Made by a program: the position numbers and the translations under genes
Part shown: positions 7,587-17,797 of the stretch, one piece after another
How positions within the stretch are numbered: the stretch's first letter is position 1
Layout of the letters: every line of letters begins with the position of its first letter
NCBI RefSeq assembly: GCF_024606225.1
Contig: NZ_JAGRPU010000018.1
Span: 1 to 64,000, forward strand
Direction: 5' to 3'
DNA length: 64,000 nucleotides
DNA from: Endozoicomonas sp. ISHI1
Lineage (GTDB): Bacteria > Pseudomonadota > Gammaproteobacteria > Pseudomonadales > Endozoicomonadaceae
Notes under the pieces: model-generated
The model's database searches: none
What the model saw: the letters and a program-made list of their open reading frames with translations, nothing else
Told to the model about the DNA's origin: nothing

Positions 7587-10500
7587 TCAGAATTCATAAC
7601 GGACAGTGGCATTCAAGCTATCTGCCTTGTAGTCACCCATCCAGTTATTGTCATAGTGCAAACTCAGACTCAGGTTGCTCTCCATCTTATAATTAACACC
7701 CAAACCGGCTTCGAAGCGATTTTGCTCAGGATCACTGCCTGTGAATGTTAAGGTTTTACCACCTTGAATGAAGGTCACCGTTGTTTCAGGCTTATCAGCC
7801 TTAAAGTCGTGATATCCCATCAACACAAACTCAGGCTGAAGCACGCCTCGACCCAATTCGAAATCACCCATAAGCTTCAGACCTGCACCCAGCTCCGTGA
7901 CTTCGAATTTTTTCATCTTACGTTTCTGAGCCCAATCACCTGTTAGTTTTTCAGTGAGATCATCAAAGTTAACACTGGTGTAGTCGAAGGCGATCTGAGG
8001 CTTAAGAGTCCAGCGATTGATCTGATAGTTATAGCCAGCTACGAAACGTGCACCCCAGATAGTGCTATCCACTTTACCTTTGTAAGAAACCTTGTCCAGC
8101 TGTACTTTACGTTTGTACTCATTGATTCCCTTACCGTAACTGAACATCGAATCCAGGAAGTAATTACCCTGATTCAATCCTGTATAAAGGGTACCCATAT
8201 AAGTATCAGTGGTTGCATTACGATGTATGTCGTTTGTCTCAACCTTTGTATCACCCAAAGTGAAGGCAAAACCTACCGTCATCTGTTCATTAAGAGTGCT
8301 ATCAACACCAAGAGTGACACCGTTAACCTTGACTTCATAACCTTTCAAATCGTCTTTATTATCAAGCTTTCCGTCACTGAAGATGTACTCAGCCCAGAAT
8401 CCCTGAGACTCATGCATTTCGCCGGTATTCACTCCAGTACGGTTACTGCTGAGACGACGACCAATGGACTCATTAATTTTATTTTGCAAAGCTACCGAAG
8501 CACGACCCACTTCGTTATTCAGATCTGGTAACTGCTGGTCAGCAAATAACTTGATGGTTTGCTGCTTTTCCGCCATTGTTACTTGGTTGAACATAGCCTG
8601 AGCCGAAGACAGATCGTCAGTAGATAATGCCGATTCGTAGGTAGCTATATACATTTTCGCCTGATTTTCAGACAGGCTATGTTGAGAGCGCAACTTCTGA
8701 ACGGGATTGCGATCGTACTTCACGTTAATAGAGTACATAGACTTGTTAGTCTTATCACTCTTCGCAAACTCACTGCTGGAAGCATCTAAAAATACAGTAC
8801 CTGCGTCTGGAGCGACAAAGTCACCTTCAACTGTATCTGCTTCAATAACTGCAATCGAAGTAGCTAAAGCATTACCAGACTTAGCTTCCTCGTACAGATT
8901 TTTGGCATTTTCAAAACCTTTTGTAACATCCATACCAGTCAAATCAATTTTGACCTGATTCTCCCCCTTCAACTTCAGGGCACCATCAACACTGGCGTAG
9001 GGGACAGACGACACTGATTGATCATATGGATCCACAACCAATAACAGGTTAGCGCCTTTCTCAAACGTTTTGCCCTCCATTGCTAATAGTGAAGGTGCTG
9101 ACATGGAAACAGGATTACCCTTCGTATCCTGCTTGCTTTGCTTAAACGTCTTAAAGAGTTTCAGTGAACCTTTGGAGTCAACAACCAAAGGAGCAACAAC
9201 TTTTACCTGCTTAAGGTCAGTAGATTGATAGATAGCCTTTTGAGACTTTATAGTCGCTTCTGCGTTCAGAGTTGTCAGAACTGTAGTATCAGGCTTAACT
9301 TCAACCTGACCGGTTACGCGAACTTCCTTTACATGACCGTTTTCTTCTTCACCAAGAACGCCACCGATTTCACCGCCTTTCAAAGTACCTCTTTTCAGAG
9401 TAACCGTTGAACCATTGAAGCGCTTTGGATCTTTTTCATCACCGTGTTCAGCAGCAAATCCCTTCAGGTCACCTTCAAAAGTACCACCGTCCAGTACAAA
9501 GTTTCTGAAACCGTGGATATCCTTGGACACTTCCTGCTCGAGAGCCAGAGTTACATCTGTATCTTTACCGAGGAACACAGGTTGCGCATTATTAGAGATT
9601 GATCGAACAGTCGCTTTGCCTTTCAGGTCAAATGAAGCCAATGGCTTTTCCAGGGTACTGACTTCATCAGCATAAAGCTGAGCGTCTTCGACCAGAACTT
9701 TCTCTATGTCTGTCAGGCTGACATAAGAGACAGAACCTTTTCTAACCTCAAACACATCAGGCAGATCTTCAGCTTCAACATCCACAATATGCTTATCAAA
9801 GCCATCGTTGGAGCCTTCCATTGACTTTTGGGCATTGAGTCCCTTGACTGGTACAGCTTTGATTTCAATAAGCGTAATTGAGTTTGGCTCTTTGTTATCC
9901 TGAACTTTGTCATTACCCTCGAACACATCGGAAGCATTGCTTTCCAGAGCAATCTTGTGTTCTTCCTGGATGCGTAGAAGACTATTACTCAAAACAATAT
10001 TCTGACCGGCTACAATTCCTTTCCCGCCTTTGACTGAATCGTCTAAGCCTGCATCAACAATAATATCACTGTCTGTGAAGGTGACATTACTGGATGCTGG
10101 AGTAACACCATCTTCCGCAACACCTAACTGCCGAACGGTTAACCTAGAACCTTTGACATGAACATCTTCATAGCCTTTTAAGTTAACAGTACCTTTTTTG
10201 GCACCTTCGATAACCGCTACTGTGGATTTTCGCGCAACAGGCTGATAAACCTTTTTACCATTCTCACTCTTGGTTGCTTCCATAACTTCCAATTTCTCGG
10301 GAAGAACACCAATCAAGTCTACAAAAGTATTAACAGGCTTGATTTTGATTCCATCACTCTCGATATCAACACCCGTTACTTCATCAACATCTTTCAGATA
10401 GATGACTGTAGATCGTATAGCTCCATCTTTCGCGACACGTACAGACGTACCTTCTTTAGCAACAAACGCATCGAGTGCTCGTTCCTTTGTACCAAAACCT

Positions 10501-11450
10501 TGATGCACGACACTGGATTTCTCAGAAAGAACAACGGTACCGTATGCCCTCTTATCAAGAGCGTCTCCAGTCGCAGCTGATGCTATCACAGGCAATGTCT
10601 CACCTTCTTTAAAGCCACTACCTAAACCACCCAGTTCAAATACTCTGGTTTTAAAGCCAAGCTCAGCCATTTTACCATTGCCATCCACCATTAATTCAAA
10701 GACTTCTTCAACCTTAGCGAGCTTCTCAAGAACTATTTTTCTAACGCCTTCGTCAGATAAGTCCAAGCCTTTTAGTACGATTGCATCGGGAGCCACCTTA
10801 ATCTTTTTAGCTACATTGGTAGCCTCATCTATCGCTTCCTTTTCAATAAGAATGGCATCCTTAATTTTCGCATCTTCAAGTTCTAGCAAGCTTTTTACGT
10901 ATAAGTCCCTTGCTTGATTAAGGCTTTGTCCAGCGCTTTTAAGGAGCCCCTTATTGAGACCATAATCTTCACCACTGAAGCTGGATTTTGTTTCTGCAGC
11001 ATCCAATGATTCAAGATCTCTTTGGAATTTTCCCAAAGCAGACTTTTCACGATTTACTAAAGGTTTTTCTTCTGTTGGCTTGCCATCATCAGTGGCAGTG
11101 GATGCACTTTTTTCATTCAACAAGAAGAATTCAGGTGCTTCAGCTCGAAGATGCTTCCAAAAGCTGATGTTGAGAAAGAAACGCTCATCATCCGTGTGTT
11201 TTTCGTCATACTTAACCTTATAAGTCTGATAGCGAGCAATTGCCATATCAGCCTGTTTTTTCAGCGGATTATCAGCAGCCATTCCCTCCCGAACTTTTAC
11301 CATTTCGGAAAGATCCAGTTTCTCTGCTGTTTTAAAAAACTCTTTATTATCCACAAAGAATTGAGCCTGCGAATAATCAATGCGACCACCAATTGCCGTG
11401 ACTACGGCTACGGAAAGCAGTGTCTTTTTAAACACCTGAACTTGTCTCAT
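7587..11450 (-). CDS. Type V autotransporter with unassigned passenger
   Basis: This 1287-residue protein starts with a signal sequence (hydrophobic L-L-S-V-A-V-V-T-A-I-G-G, likely cleavage near S-Q-A-Q at about 30). It ends in an autotransporter beta-domain from about residue 1010 with alternating amphipathic strands and a C-terminal R-Y-E-F, the terminal aromatic signature for BamA-dependent insertion. A helical stretch just before the barrel (about 970-1010) fits the linker that plugs the pore. The first about 200 passenger residues are lysine/glutamate-rich and helical; the rest looks like beta-helix with many T-V-x-L and G-x-V repeats. I recognise no enzymatic motif. The likely role is adhesion or host interaction. 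It and the next gene lie between tRNA genes of one array, suggesting insertion. Confidence 0.85.
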   Translation of the reverse strand: MRQVQVFKKTLLSVAVVTAIGGRIDYSQAQFFVDNKEFFKTAEKLDLSEMVKVREGMAADNPLKKQADMAIARYQTYKVKYDEKHTDDERFFLNISFWKHLRAEAPEFFLLNEKSASTATDDGKPTEEKPLVNREKSALGKFQRDLESLDAAETKSSFSGEDYGLNKGLLKSAGQSLNQARDLYVKSLLELEDAKIKDAILIEKEAIDEATNVAKKIKVAPDAIVLKGLDLSDEGVRKIVLEKLAKVEEVFELMVDGNGKMAELGFKTRVFELGGLGSGFKEGETLPVIASAATGDALDKRAYGTVVLSEKSSVVHQGFGTKERALDAFVAKEGTSVRVAKDGAIRSTVIYLKDVDEVTGVDIESDGIKIKPVNTFVDLIGVLPEKLEVMEATKSENGKKVYQPVARKSTVAVIEGAKKGTVNLKGYEDVHVKGSRLTVRQLGVAEDGVTPASSNVTFTDSDIIVDAGLDDSVKGGKGIVAGQNIVLSNSLLRIQEEHKIALESNASDVFEGNDKVQDNKEPNSITLIEIKAVPVKGLNAQKSMEGSNDGFDKHIVDVEAEDLPDVFEVRKGSVSYVSLTDIEKVLVEDAQLYADEVSTLEKPLASFDLKGKATVRSISNNAQPVFLGKDTDVTLALEQEVSKDIHGFRNFVLDGGTFEGDLKGFAAEHGDEKDPKRFNGSTVTLKRGTLKGGEIGGVLGEEENGHVKEVRVTGQVEVKPDTTVLTTLNAEATIKSQKAIYQSTDLKQVKVVAPLVVDSKGSLKLFKTFKQSKQDTKGNPVSMSAPSLLAMEGKTFEKGANLLLVVDPYDQSVSSVPYASVDGALKLKGENQVKIDLTGMDVTKGFENAKNLYEEAKSGNALATSIAVIEADTVEGDFVAPDAGTVFLDASSSEFAKSDKTNKSMYSINVKYDRNPVQKLRSQHSLSENQAKMYIATYESALSTDDLSSAQAMFNQVTMAEKQQTIKLFADQQLPDLNNEVGRASVALQNKINESIGRRLSSNRTGVNTGEMHESQGFWAEYIFSDGKLDNKDDLKGYEVKVNGVTLGVDSTLNEQMTVGFAFTLGDTKVETNDIHRNATTDTYMGTLYTGLNQGNYFLDSMFSYGKGINEYKRKVQLDKVSYKGKVDSTIWGARFVAGYNYQINRWTLKPQIAFDYTSVNFDDLTEKLTGDWAQKRKMKKFEVTELGAGLKLMGDFELGRGVLQPEFVLMGYHDFKADKPETTVTFIQGGKTLTFTGSDPEQNRFEAGLGVNYKMESNLSLSLHYDNNWMGDYKADSLNATVRYEF

Positions 11451-11831
11451 TACTCCAACTCCAACCTCTAGCCTGGATGTTTTTCTCGTTGAATTTTCTC
11501 ATTTATGAGCTTTTTCAAATTAATGGACATATCAGGCACAGATGCCTGAAGGGAGGCTATCCTACAGATGGAAATAAGTAATATTAAATACTTTTTCAGA
11601 ATTAAAAGTGATATTAATTTTTCTATAGATTCTATAAGAATAAGATTTTGATCTTTTAGAGATCACTGAGCAACTCTCAGAGCTGTTAATTTAAACAACT
11701 TAAAACATTATTATTTCTTTTAATAATCACACCAGATTCAATTAAAAAAACTGGCACACAAAGCCTCAATCAAAAGAGATTGAACATCCGGAAAATAAAA
11801 AGGTACAATAGCTCCAAAAAACTGATTGCTT
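11451..11831. other. AT-rich divergent intergenic region
   Basis: This region lies between the divergent autotransporter (minus) and lipoprotein hydrolase (plus) genes and must carry both promoters. It is markedly AT-rich between about 11570 and 11830, more so than the surrounding core genes. I see no convincing operator or RNA gene. Confidence 0.5.
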
Positions 11832-12677
11832 ATGAAATACATTCTTCTAGTGCTATCTTTCATTCTCATTTCCTCTGGCTGTCATTCGCCTGCTTCTTTT
11901 AATAGCACTTCCACACAGACTCTGGCTTCCTCGAAAAAGCTGAGAGCTGTTGAAATATACACCGCAACTCATACTCTTAAGGCTTGGATGCCCATACAAC
12001 CGGGAGCAGAAAAATTAAGGGTATACATAGAAGGCGATGGCAAAGCCTGGCTAAAGAGGGGCGTTCCCTCTTCCGACCCAACACCGGTTAGCAGGCTGGT
12101 TCACAGTCTCATGCTGGAAGATTCATACTCCGATATCGCTTACCTGGGCAGACCTTGTCAATACATCATGACTACGTTCTGCGATAAATCAGTCTGGACT
12201 TTTGGCCGCTATGACTCATCCTCCCTGGCAAGTACTAACGAGGCTTTAGATTATTTAAAGAAAAAGGGTGGTTATAGAAAACTCGAGCTGATCGGTTACT
12301 CAGGTGGGGCTACCCTGGCCCTTTTATCGGCAGCCCAGAGGGATGACGTAATCTCAATCCGGACGGTGGCCGGTAACCTCGACCCTTTTTTCACTAACCA
12401 GTTTCACAAAGTCAGCCCTATGCCTTCCGCACTAAACCCGTTAGATTTTCAAAATAAACTCAGAGTCATCCCACAAATACATTTTTATGGCAGTAAAGAC
12501 CCGATAATCCCCTTCCAGATTTCAAAGCATTATCTAAAATCGCTGGCGAGCAGTGAATGCATTTCAATCGTCAGAGTTGAAGGAGCGACACACAGTCAAG
12601 GTTGGAATCGTGAATGGAGCACATTGATAGCCATCAACGCAACTTGTGATCGAAATAAGAAAGGAAGCAGCAAATAA
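11832..12677 (+). CDS. Predicted lipoprotein alpha/beta hydrolase
   Basis: From the ATG at 11832 (a TTG lies two codons upstream) the protein has 281 residues. It begins M-K-Y-I-L-L-V-L-S-F-I-L-I-S-S-G-C, a signal peptide with a lipobox and acylated Cys17. The body has the alpha/beta hydrolase nucleophile elbow G-Y-S-G-G (Ser about 157), a likely acid in G-S-K-D-P-I-I-P and a likely catalytic His in T-H-S-Q-G-W. The substrate is unknown; a membrane-anchored esterase or peptidase-like hydrolase is the best guess. It ends one base before a tRNA-Ser on the other strand. It has no homologous neighbour in the core gene order and probably arrived together with the autotransporter. Confidence 0.75.
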   Translation: MKYILLVLSFILISSGCHSPASFNSTSTQTLASSKKLRAVEIYTATHTLKAWMPIQPGAEKLRVYIEGDGKAWLKRGVPSSDPTPVSRLVHSLMLEDSYSDIAYLGRPCQYIMTTFCDKSVWTFGRYDSSSLASTNEALDYLKKKGGYRKLELIGYSGGATLALLSAAQRDDVISIRTVAGNLDPFFTNQFHKVSPMPSALNPLDFQNKLRVIPQIHFYGSKDPIIPFQISKHYLKSLASSECISIVRVEGATHSQGWNREWSTLIAINATCDRNKKGSSK

Positions 12678-12678
12678 C

Positions 12679-12771
12679 TGGCGGTGAGGGAGGGATTCGA
12701 ACCCTCGATACGGCTACAAACCGTATACTCCCTTAGCAGGGGAGCGCCTTCAGCCTCTCGGCCACCTCACC
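12679..12771 (-). tRNA. tRNA-Ser (GCT)
   Basis: A 93-nt class II tRNA with anticodon GCT and encoded CCA, identical to the two serine copies at 6876 and 7208. It is separated from the rest of the array by the 5.2-kb autotransporter and lipoprotein segment. Confidence 0.97.
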
Positions 12772-12784
12772 GCAAGTGCATTCA

Positions 12785-12812
12785 ATACTACTGTTCACGT
12801 CTTGGAATGCAA
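12785..12812 (-). promoter_or_regulatory. Sigma70 promoter of the lone tRNA-Ser
   Basis: On the minus strand TTGCAT (12812-12807), a 16-bp spacer and TAGTAT (12790-12785) precede the tRNA by 13 bp. Confidence 0.6.
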
Positions 12813-12918
12813 GCTTTTTCTTTTTACATACGACCAAGGTTTTATATATAGACCAGAAAGTTTTTTATCTCGTCAGCAAACACATTAGCATTTTTCAATC
12901 GAAGCATTTCCCACAGAT

Positions 12919-12953
12919 AAAAAAATACCCGAACGGTTAGCCGGGTATTTTTT
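12919..12953 (-). terminator. csrA terminator
   Basis: On the minus strand the stem ATACCCGG/TTCGGGTAT with loop CTAACCG is followed by a run of eight or nine Ts, 28 bp after the csrA stop. Confidence 0.85.
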
Positions 12954-12981
12954 CACTGAATTCGGTGTTATAACCAGACAC

Positions 12982-13185
12982 TCAGTACGGCTCAGAGACG
13001 GATGGAACACCCCCGTGCTCTTTTTCTTTCTGAATTCTCTGGTAGATCTCTTCACGATGAACGGCAACTTCTTTTGGCGCATTGACTCCAATACGCACCT
13101 GGTTACCTTTTACACCCAGTACAGTGACAGTGACCTCATCCCCGACCATCAAGGTCTCTCCAACGCGGCGAGTCAGAATCAGCAT
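12982..13185 (-). CDS. csrA: Carbon storage regulator CsrA/RsmA
   Basis: A 67-residue RNA-binding global regulator that binds GGA motifs in mRNA leaders and controls virulence, motility and carbon flow. The ATG at 13185 gives the family start [10 protein letters not shown] and has a perfect AAGGAGA site 6 bp upstream; a longer frame to 13218 adds 11 unlikely residues. Conserved R-R-x-G-E (RNA contact), V-x-G-N-Q-V-R-I-G and [12 protein letters not shown] are all present. Its position after lysC-alaS and before tRNA-Ser is as in Pseudomonas (rsmA). A strong terminator follows. Confidence 0.97.
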   Translation of the reverse strand: MLILTRRVGETLMVGDEVTVTVLGVKGNQVRIGVNAPKEVAVHREEIYQRIQKEKEHGGVPSVSEPY

Positions 13186-13599
13186 TACAATCTCCTTATT
13201 TACATCTCTGTAAGTCAACGACCGTCAATCCTGAGCACGGCGATGCTTTTGTTGATTGACCTTAGCCCCAAATCCGGGAGTGCTTAAGTTCTCAGCAAAG
13301 CAGATACTGCCAGATCACCGTTTCATGCTTGAGAAACTCTCAGTCAACAGAGTCTAGCCACCGAACCCAACATTTCCATGCGTATTTTTACTAGCAGAGA
13401 AATGTAGTCATCAAAAAAATCACGTTTTGTAAGTTTTTAACAGGCACAGAACATTCTAGTTGAAGAATCCATGCCTGACGGGAATGACGGTGTATTTGTT
13501 CGATATTCCTGCCGATTGTTGATCAAACAAGCCACAGAACTATTTGGGTTGAGCAGATCAAAACTGAGCCACTCCCTTTTCAAGACAACCTACCCAGCC
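13186..13599. other. csrA upstream region
   Basis: About 410 bp between the lysC stop and csrA. It must include the csrA promoter. No gene, strong hairpin or repeat is evident. Confidence 0.4.
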
Positions 13600-14844
13600 T
13601 TAGACTTCACTACTCTCAACAGGTTCCCTATCCAGTTCAAATACAGAGTGAAGAGCCCTTACAGCAAGCTCAAGATACTTCTCTGCAATAATAACGGAAA
13701 CCTTGATTTCAGAAGTTGAAATGATCTGGATATTGATGCCTTCAGCTGCGAGAGCCTCAAACATCCGGGTGGCAACGCCCGCATGAGATCTCATACCCAC
13801 ACCGACGATAGATACTTTTGCGATCTTTTCATCACCGTCATACTCGCGTGCACCCAACTCATCACAGACTTTCGCACAGACATCAAGAGTGTTCTGATAA
13901 TCATTACGGTGAACGGTAAAGGTAAAATCAGTAGTACGATCGTCAGACACATTCTGAACAATCATATCCACCTCAATATTGGCCTGACTGACAGGACCCA
14001 ATATCCGGGATGCAACACCTGGAATGTCAGGCACACCTTTAATAGTGACTTTCGCTTCATCCCTGTTAAAGGCAATACCAGATACCACCGGTGATTCCAT
14101 AGCTACATCCTCGTCGTCGATCGTAATAAGAGTTCCGGGGCCTTCTTGCATGGAATGCAGCACCCTCAATTTGACATTATATTTTCCAGCGAATTCAACC
14201 GCCCGAATCTGCAATACTTTTGAACCCAAACTGGCCATTTCCAGCATCTCTTCAAAAGTAATCTTGTCCAGTCGCCTTGCCCCCTCCACAACACGTGGAT
14301 CGGTCGTGTAAACGCCGTCGACATCTGTATAGATCTGACACTCGTCCGCTTCAAGAGCAGCAGCCAGAGCAACGGCCGTGGTGTCAGACCCCCCTCTTCC
14401 AAGGGTTGTAATATTGCCTTCAGCATCACGCCCCTGAAAGCCAGCCACAATTACAACGCGCCCCCGATTAAGAGATGCCCGCATCTTCTCTGTATCAATA
14501 TGCTGTATGCGAGCTTTAGTGTGAGCCTGATCCGTAACAATGGAAACCTGACTTCCAGTGTAAGAGTGGGCCGGACAGTTACGCTCGTTGAGAGCCATTG
14601 CCAGAAGGGCTATTGTGACCTGCTCACCGGTAGAAAGCAGGACATCCATCTCTCTGGGTGTGGGTTGTTTTTGAATATTAGATGCAAGATCAGTCAGCCG
14701 GTTGGTCTCACCACTCATCGCTGAGACAACGACAACAACATTATGTCCCTGATCTCTGAACCTCTTCACCTTGTCGGCAACTCCCTGGATGCGATCCAAG
14801 TTCCCGACAGAGGTGCCGCCAAATTTTTGTACTAACAGCGCCAT
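13600..14844 (-). CDS. lysC: Aspartate kinase
   Basis: 414 residues; phosphorylates aspartate with ATP, the first step to lysine, threonine, methionine and diaminopimelate. The amino acid kinase domain (about 1-230) starts with K-F-G-G-T-S-V-G and contains the G-R-G-G-S-D-T-T-A block. Two C-terminal ACT domains (about 265-400) give allosteric feedback control. It resembles the monofunctional Pseudomonas-type enzyme rather than the ThrA/MetL fusion. It is separated from the upstream alaS by a long perfect hairpin, so it probably has its own promoter. Confidence 0.96.
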   Translation of the reverse strand: MALLVQKFGGTSVGNLDRIQGVADKVKRFRDQGHNVVVVVSAMSGETNRLTDLASNIQKQPTPREMDVLLSTGEQVTIALLAMALNERNCPAHSYTGSQVSIVTDQAHTKARIQHIDTEKMRASLNRGRVVIVAGFQGRDAEGNITTLGRGGSDTTAVALAAALEADECQIYTDVDGVYTTDPRVVEGARRLDKITFEEMLEMASLGSKVLQIRAVEFAGKYNVKLRVLHSMQEGPGTLITIDDEDVAMESPVVSGIAFNRDEAKVTIKGVPDIPGVASRILGPVSQANIEVDMIVQNVSDDRTTDFTFTVHRNDYQNTLDVCAKVCDELGAREYDGDEKIAKVSIVGVGMRSHAGVATRMFEALAAEGINIQIISTSEIKVSVIIAEKYLELAVRALHSVFELDREPVESSEV

Positions 14845-14914
14845 GTTTATATCGTTCTACGTCAATCAGCCGACCCCGGAATGTAACACGAATAGCTTTG
14901 TTAAAAAAAGCACA

Positions 14915-14954
14915 CCTCATTAAAAACGAGCCCGATGGCTCGTTTTTAATGAGG
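14915..14954. terminator. Bidirectional hairpin between alaS and lysC
   Basis: A perfect 18-bp stem with a CGAT loop (cctcattaaaaacgagcc and its complement). The T-runs are inside the stem, so it can terminate in either direction. It lies 28 bp after the alaS stop. Confidence 0.7.
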
Positions 14955-14982
14955 ATTAAGTTGATCGAATTAACGAATCACA

Positions 14983-17622
14983 TTACAGACGCTCTTGCAA
15001 CCATGGGGCAATAGATTCAAGCGCTTCCTTGATTTTGGAAGCATCTGAACCACCACCCTGGGCAAAATCCGGACGACCGCCACCACGACCATCAACCTGA
15101 TCGGCAACCATTTTCAACAAATCACCTGCTTTCACTTTGCCAGTAAGATCTTTGGTGACTCCCGCTACCAGAGGAAATTTAGCGTGACCAGGCACAGTCA
15201 GAAATACAATACCGGTCTGGAGCTTACCTTTCAGCTGATCCACCATGTCTCGCAAAGACTTAGGATCGACTCCCTCAAGCTCTGTAACCAGCACCTTTAC
15301 ACCATTGACATCAACAGCCCTGGACAGGAGATCGGCACTGCCAGCAGAAGCCAGCCTCTGTTGAAGTCTATGAAGCTCTTTCTCAAGCTCCTTATTCCTA
15401 TCGAGAATTGAAGATACTTTGTCTTGCACATTATCCTGAGAACCTTTTACCAGACTTGCGACCGATTTCAGGGTATCTTCCAGCTTCTCCTGGTAATCAA
15501 CCGCAGCTATGCCTGTGACAGCCTCAATGCGTCTCACACCCGCTGCAATCCCGGATTCAGAAACAATTCTGAATGAACCGATATCGCCCGTACGATTAAC
15601 GTGCGTACCTCCGCAGAGCTCAACAGAAAAGCCTTCAGAGCCCATGGAAAGAACGCGAACCTCCTCACCGTACTTCTCGCCAAACAAAGCCATTGCGCCT
15701 TTAGCCTTAGCAGCTTTCATATCCAACAACTCAGTTTTAACCTCATTGTTATTACGAATTTGCTGATTAACCAGCCTCTCTATAGCCCGGAGGGCTTCAG
15801 GCCTGACCATTTCAAAATGAGAAAAATCAAAACGAAGTTTGTCTTGATCTACCAGAGAGCCCTTTTGAGTAACATGCTCACCCAGAACCTTACGCAGTGC
15901 AGCGTGAAGCAAGTGAGTAGCAGAGTGGTTCAACTCCGTAGCCCTGCGGGCTTCAGCATCGACGTAGGCAGTGACAGTATCACCAACCTTTAATTTACCC
16001 TGAGATACTTCCGAAATATGAAGATGACTGTCGCCCTGTTTTTGAGTATCCAATACCTTGACTTGGCCACCCTCAAAACTGAGCAAGCCGGTATCGCCCA
16101 CCTGACCACCAGACTCTGCATAAAAAGGTGTTGACTGCAGAACGACCGTTGCTTCTTGACCTTCAGAGACAAAATCAACCGACTGCCCATCAACAAACAG
16201 AGCTGTGACTTCAGCCGCGTCCTGAAGATTTTCGTAACCCGTGAAATTGGTAGCCCCCTCAATGACCAACTGCTCACTGTAATTGACACCAAATTTGCTG
16301 GCTGCACGGGCCCTTTCACGCTGAACCTCAAGCAACTTCCTAAAACCTTCTTCATCTACCAACAGCTCACGTTCTCTGGCAATGTCATTAGTCAGATCGA
16401 CAGGAAAACCGTAAGTATCGTAAAGGGTGAATACAACATCACCCGGGATAACACTGCCCTCTAGACCTTCCAGCCTTTCTTCCAGCAATTTCATTCCCTT
16501 GTCAAGCGTTTTGGTGAACTGTTCTTCTTCTTGCAGCAAGATTCTTTCTATCTGAGCACGGTTTTTAGCGAGATCCGGATAAGCATCACCCATCTCACGC
16601 ACCAGGGAAACCACCAACTTATAGAAGAACGACTCAGTAGCCCCCAATTTGTGTCCGTGACGACATGCACGACGGATGATACGTCTGAGTGTGTATCCGC
16701 GACTTTCGTTAGACGGCATAATACCATCAGAAATGATAAATGAGCTTGAGCGGATATGATCGGCGATAACGCGCAGCGAAGCCTCTGTTGTCGGTACACC
16801 ACCCAGAATTGCGGAAGCATCATTCAGCAGATTTTGGAAAATATCGATATCATAGTTACTGTGCCCGCCTTGCATAATGGCGGAAATCCTTTCCAGTCCC
16901 ATACCCGTATCCACCGAGGGCTTTGGCAAAGGCTTCATCACTCCATCCAGCTGACGGTTGTACTGCATGAAGACGATGTTCCAGATTTCAATAAAACGAT
17001 CGCCATCCTCTTCCGGAGTTCCGGGCCGACCACCCCAGATATGATCACCGTGATCATAAAAAATTTCAGTGCAAGGTCCGCAAGGACCGGTATCTCCCAT
17101 CTGCCAGAAATTGTCAGAAGCGTATGGAGCTCCCTTGTTGTCGCCAATACGAATGATATTTTCAGCGGCAACACCAATTTCATTCAGCCAGATGTTATAA
17201 GCTTCACCGTCTGACTCATAAACCGTAACGCAGAGACGCTCAATGGGCAGTTGCAGTTTTTCAGTCAGAAAAGTCCAGGCAAACCGAATGGCGTCATGCT
17301 TGAAATAGTCGCCAAAACTGAAGTTACCCAGCATTTCAAAAAAGGTGTGGTGACGAGCGGTATAGCCTACATTTTCCAGGTCATTGTGCTTACCACCAGC
17401 GCGAACACACTTCTGGGATGACGTTGCTCGTCTATAAGTTCGCTGCTCCCTGCCAAGGAATGTTTCCTTGAACTGGTTCATACCTGCATTGGCAAACAGC
17501 AGGGTTGGATCGTCGTGAGGCACCAGAGAGCTACTGGGTACAACTTCATGCCCATTTTCTCTGAAGTATTCAAGAAAAGCAGAGCGAATCTCAGCACTTT
17601 TCATATAGTTCACACGAGTCAT
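14983..17622 (-). CDS. alaS: Alanyl-tRNA synthetase
   Basis: 879 residues, the normal family length (about 875). It charges tRNA-Ala and clears mischarged Ser/Gly-tRNA-Ala. The N-terminal class II catalytic core includes [10 protein letters not shown]. The editing domain shows N-H-S-A-T-H-L-L-H (zinc/active-site histidines, about 565) and C-G-G-T-H (about 667). The C-Ala domain ends in [17 protein letters not shown] 6 bp before the ATG at 17622 supports this start, although M7 (17604) matches the usual N-terminus. The order recA-(recX)-alaS-csrA is conserved in gammaproteobacteria. Confidence 0.97.
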   Translation of the reverse strand: MTRVNYMKSAEIRSAFLEYFRENGHEVVPSSSLVPHDDPTLLFANAGMNQFKETFLGREQRTYRRATSSQKCVRAGGKHNDLENVGYTARHHTFFEMLGNFSFGDYFKHDAIRFAWTFLTEKLQLPIERLCVTVYESDGEAYNIWLNEIGVAAENIIRIGDNKGAPYASDNFWQMGDTGPCGPCTEIFYDHGDHIWGGRPGTPEEDGDRFIEIWNIVFMQYNRQLDGVMKPLPKPSVDTGMGLERISAIMQGGHSNYDIDIFQNLLNDASAILGGVPTTEASLRVIADHIRSSSFIISDGIMPSNESRGYTLRRIIRRACRHGHKLGATESFFYKLVVSLVREMGDAYPDLAKNRAQIERILLQEEEQFTKTLDKGMKLLEERLEGLEGSVIPGDVVFTLYDTYGFPVDLTNDIARERELLVDEEGFRKLLEVQRERARAASKFGVNYSEQLVIEGATNFTGYENLQDAAEVTALFVDGQSVDFVSEGQEATVVLQSTPFYAESGGQVGDTGLLSFEGGQVKVLDTQKQGDSHLHISEVSQGKLKVGDTVTAYVDAEARRATELNHSATHLLHAALRKVLGEHVTQKGSLVDQDKLRFDFSHFEMVRPEALRAIERLVNQQIRNNNEVKTELLDMKAAKAKGAMALFGEKYGEEVRVLSMGSEGFSVELCGGTHVNRTGDIGSFRIVSESGIAAGVRRIEAVTGIAAVDYQEKLEDTLKSVASLVKGSQDNVQDKVSSILDRNKELEKELHRLQQRLASAGSADLLSRAVDVNGVKVLVTELEGVDPKSLRDMVDQLKGKLQTGIVFLTVPGHAKFPLVAGVTKDLTGKVKAGDLLKMVADQVDGRGGGRPDFAQGGGSDASKIKEALESIAPWLQERL

Positions 17623-17797
17623 ACAGGTCTTCCAAACGGGAGATTAAATAGCAATCTATAAAAAACGATCATTATATAGAAGGGAAAGAAAAACAGCCAT
17701 GCAGGCTCTGTTTAAGTCAAATGTTGTTCGAATGGGTTAGAGTTAGCATTGCAGATCAGTGCGTTAGAAAGTTGGAAATCTCACGAACGACAAACAC

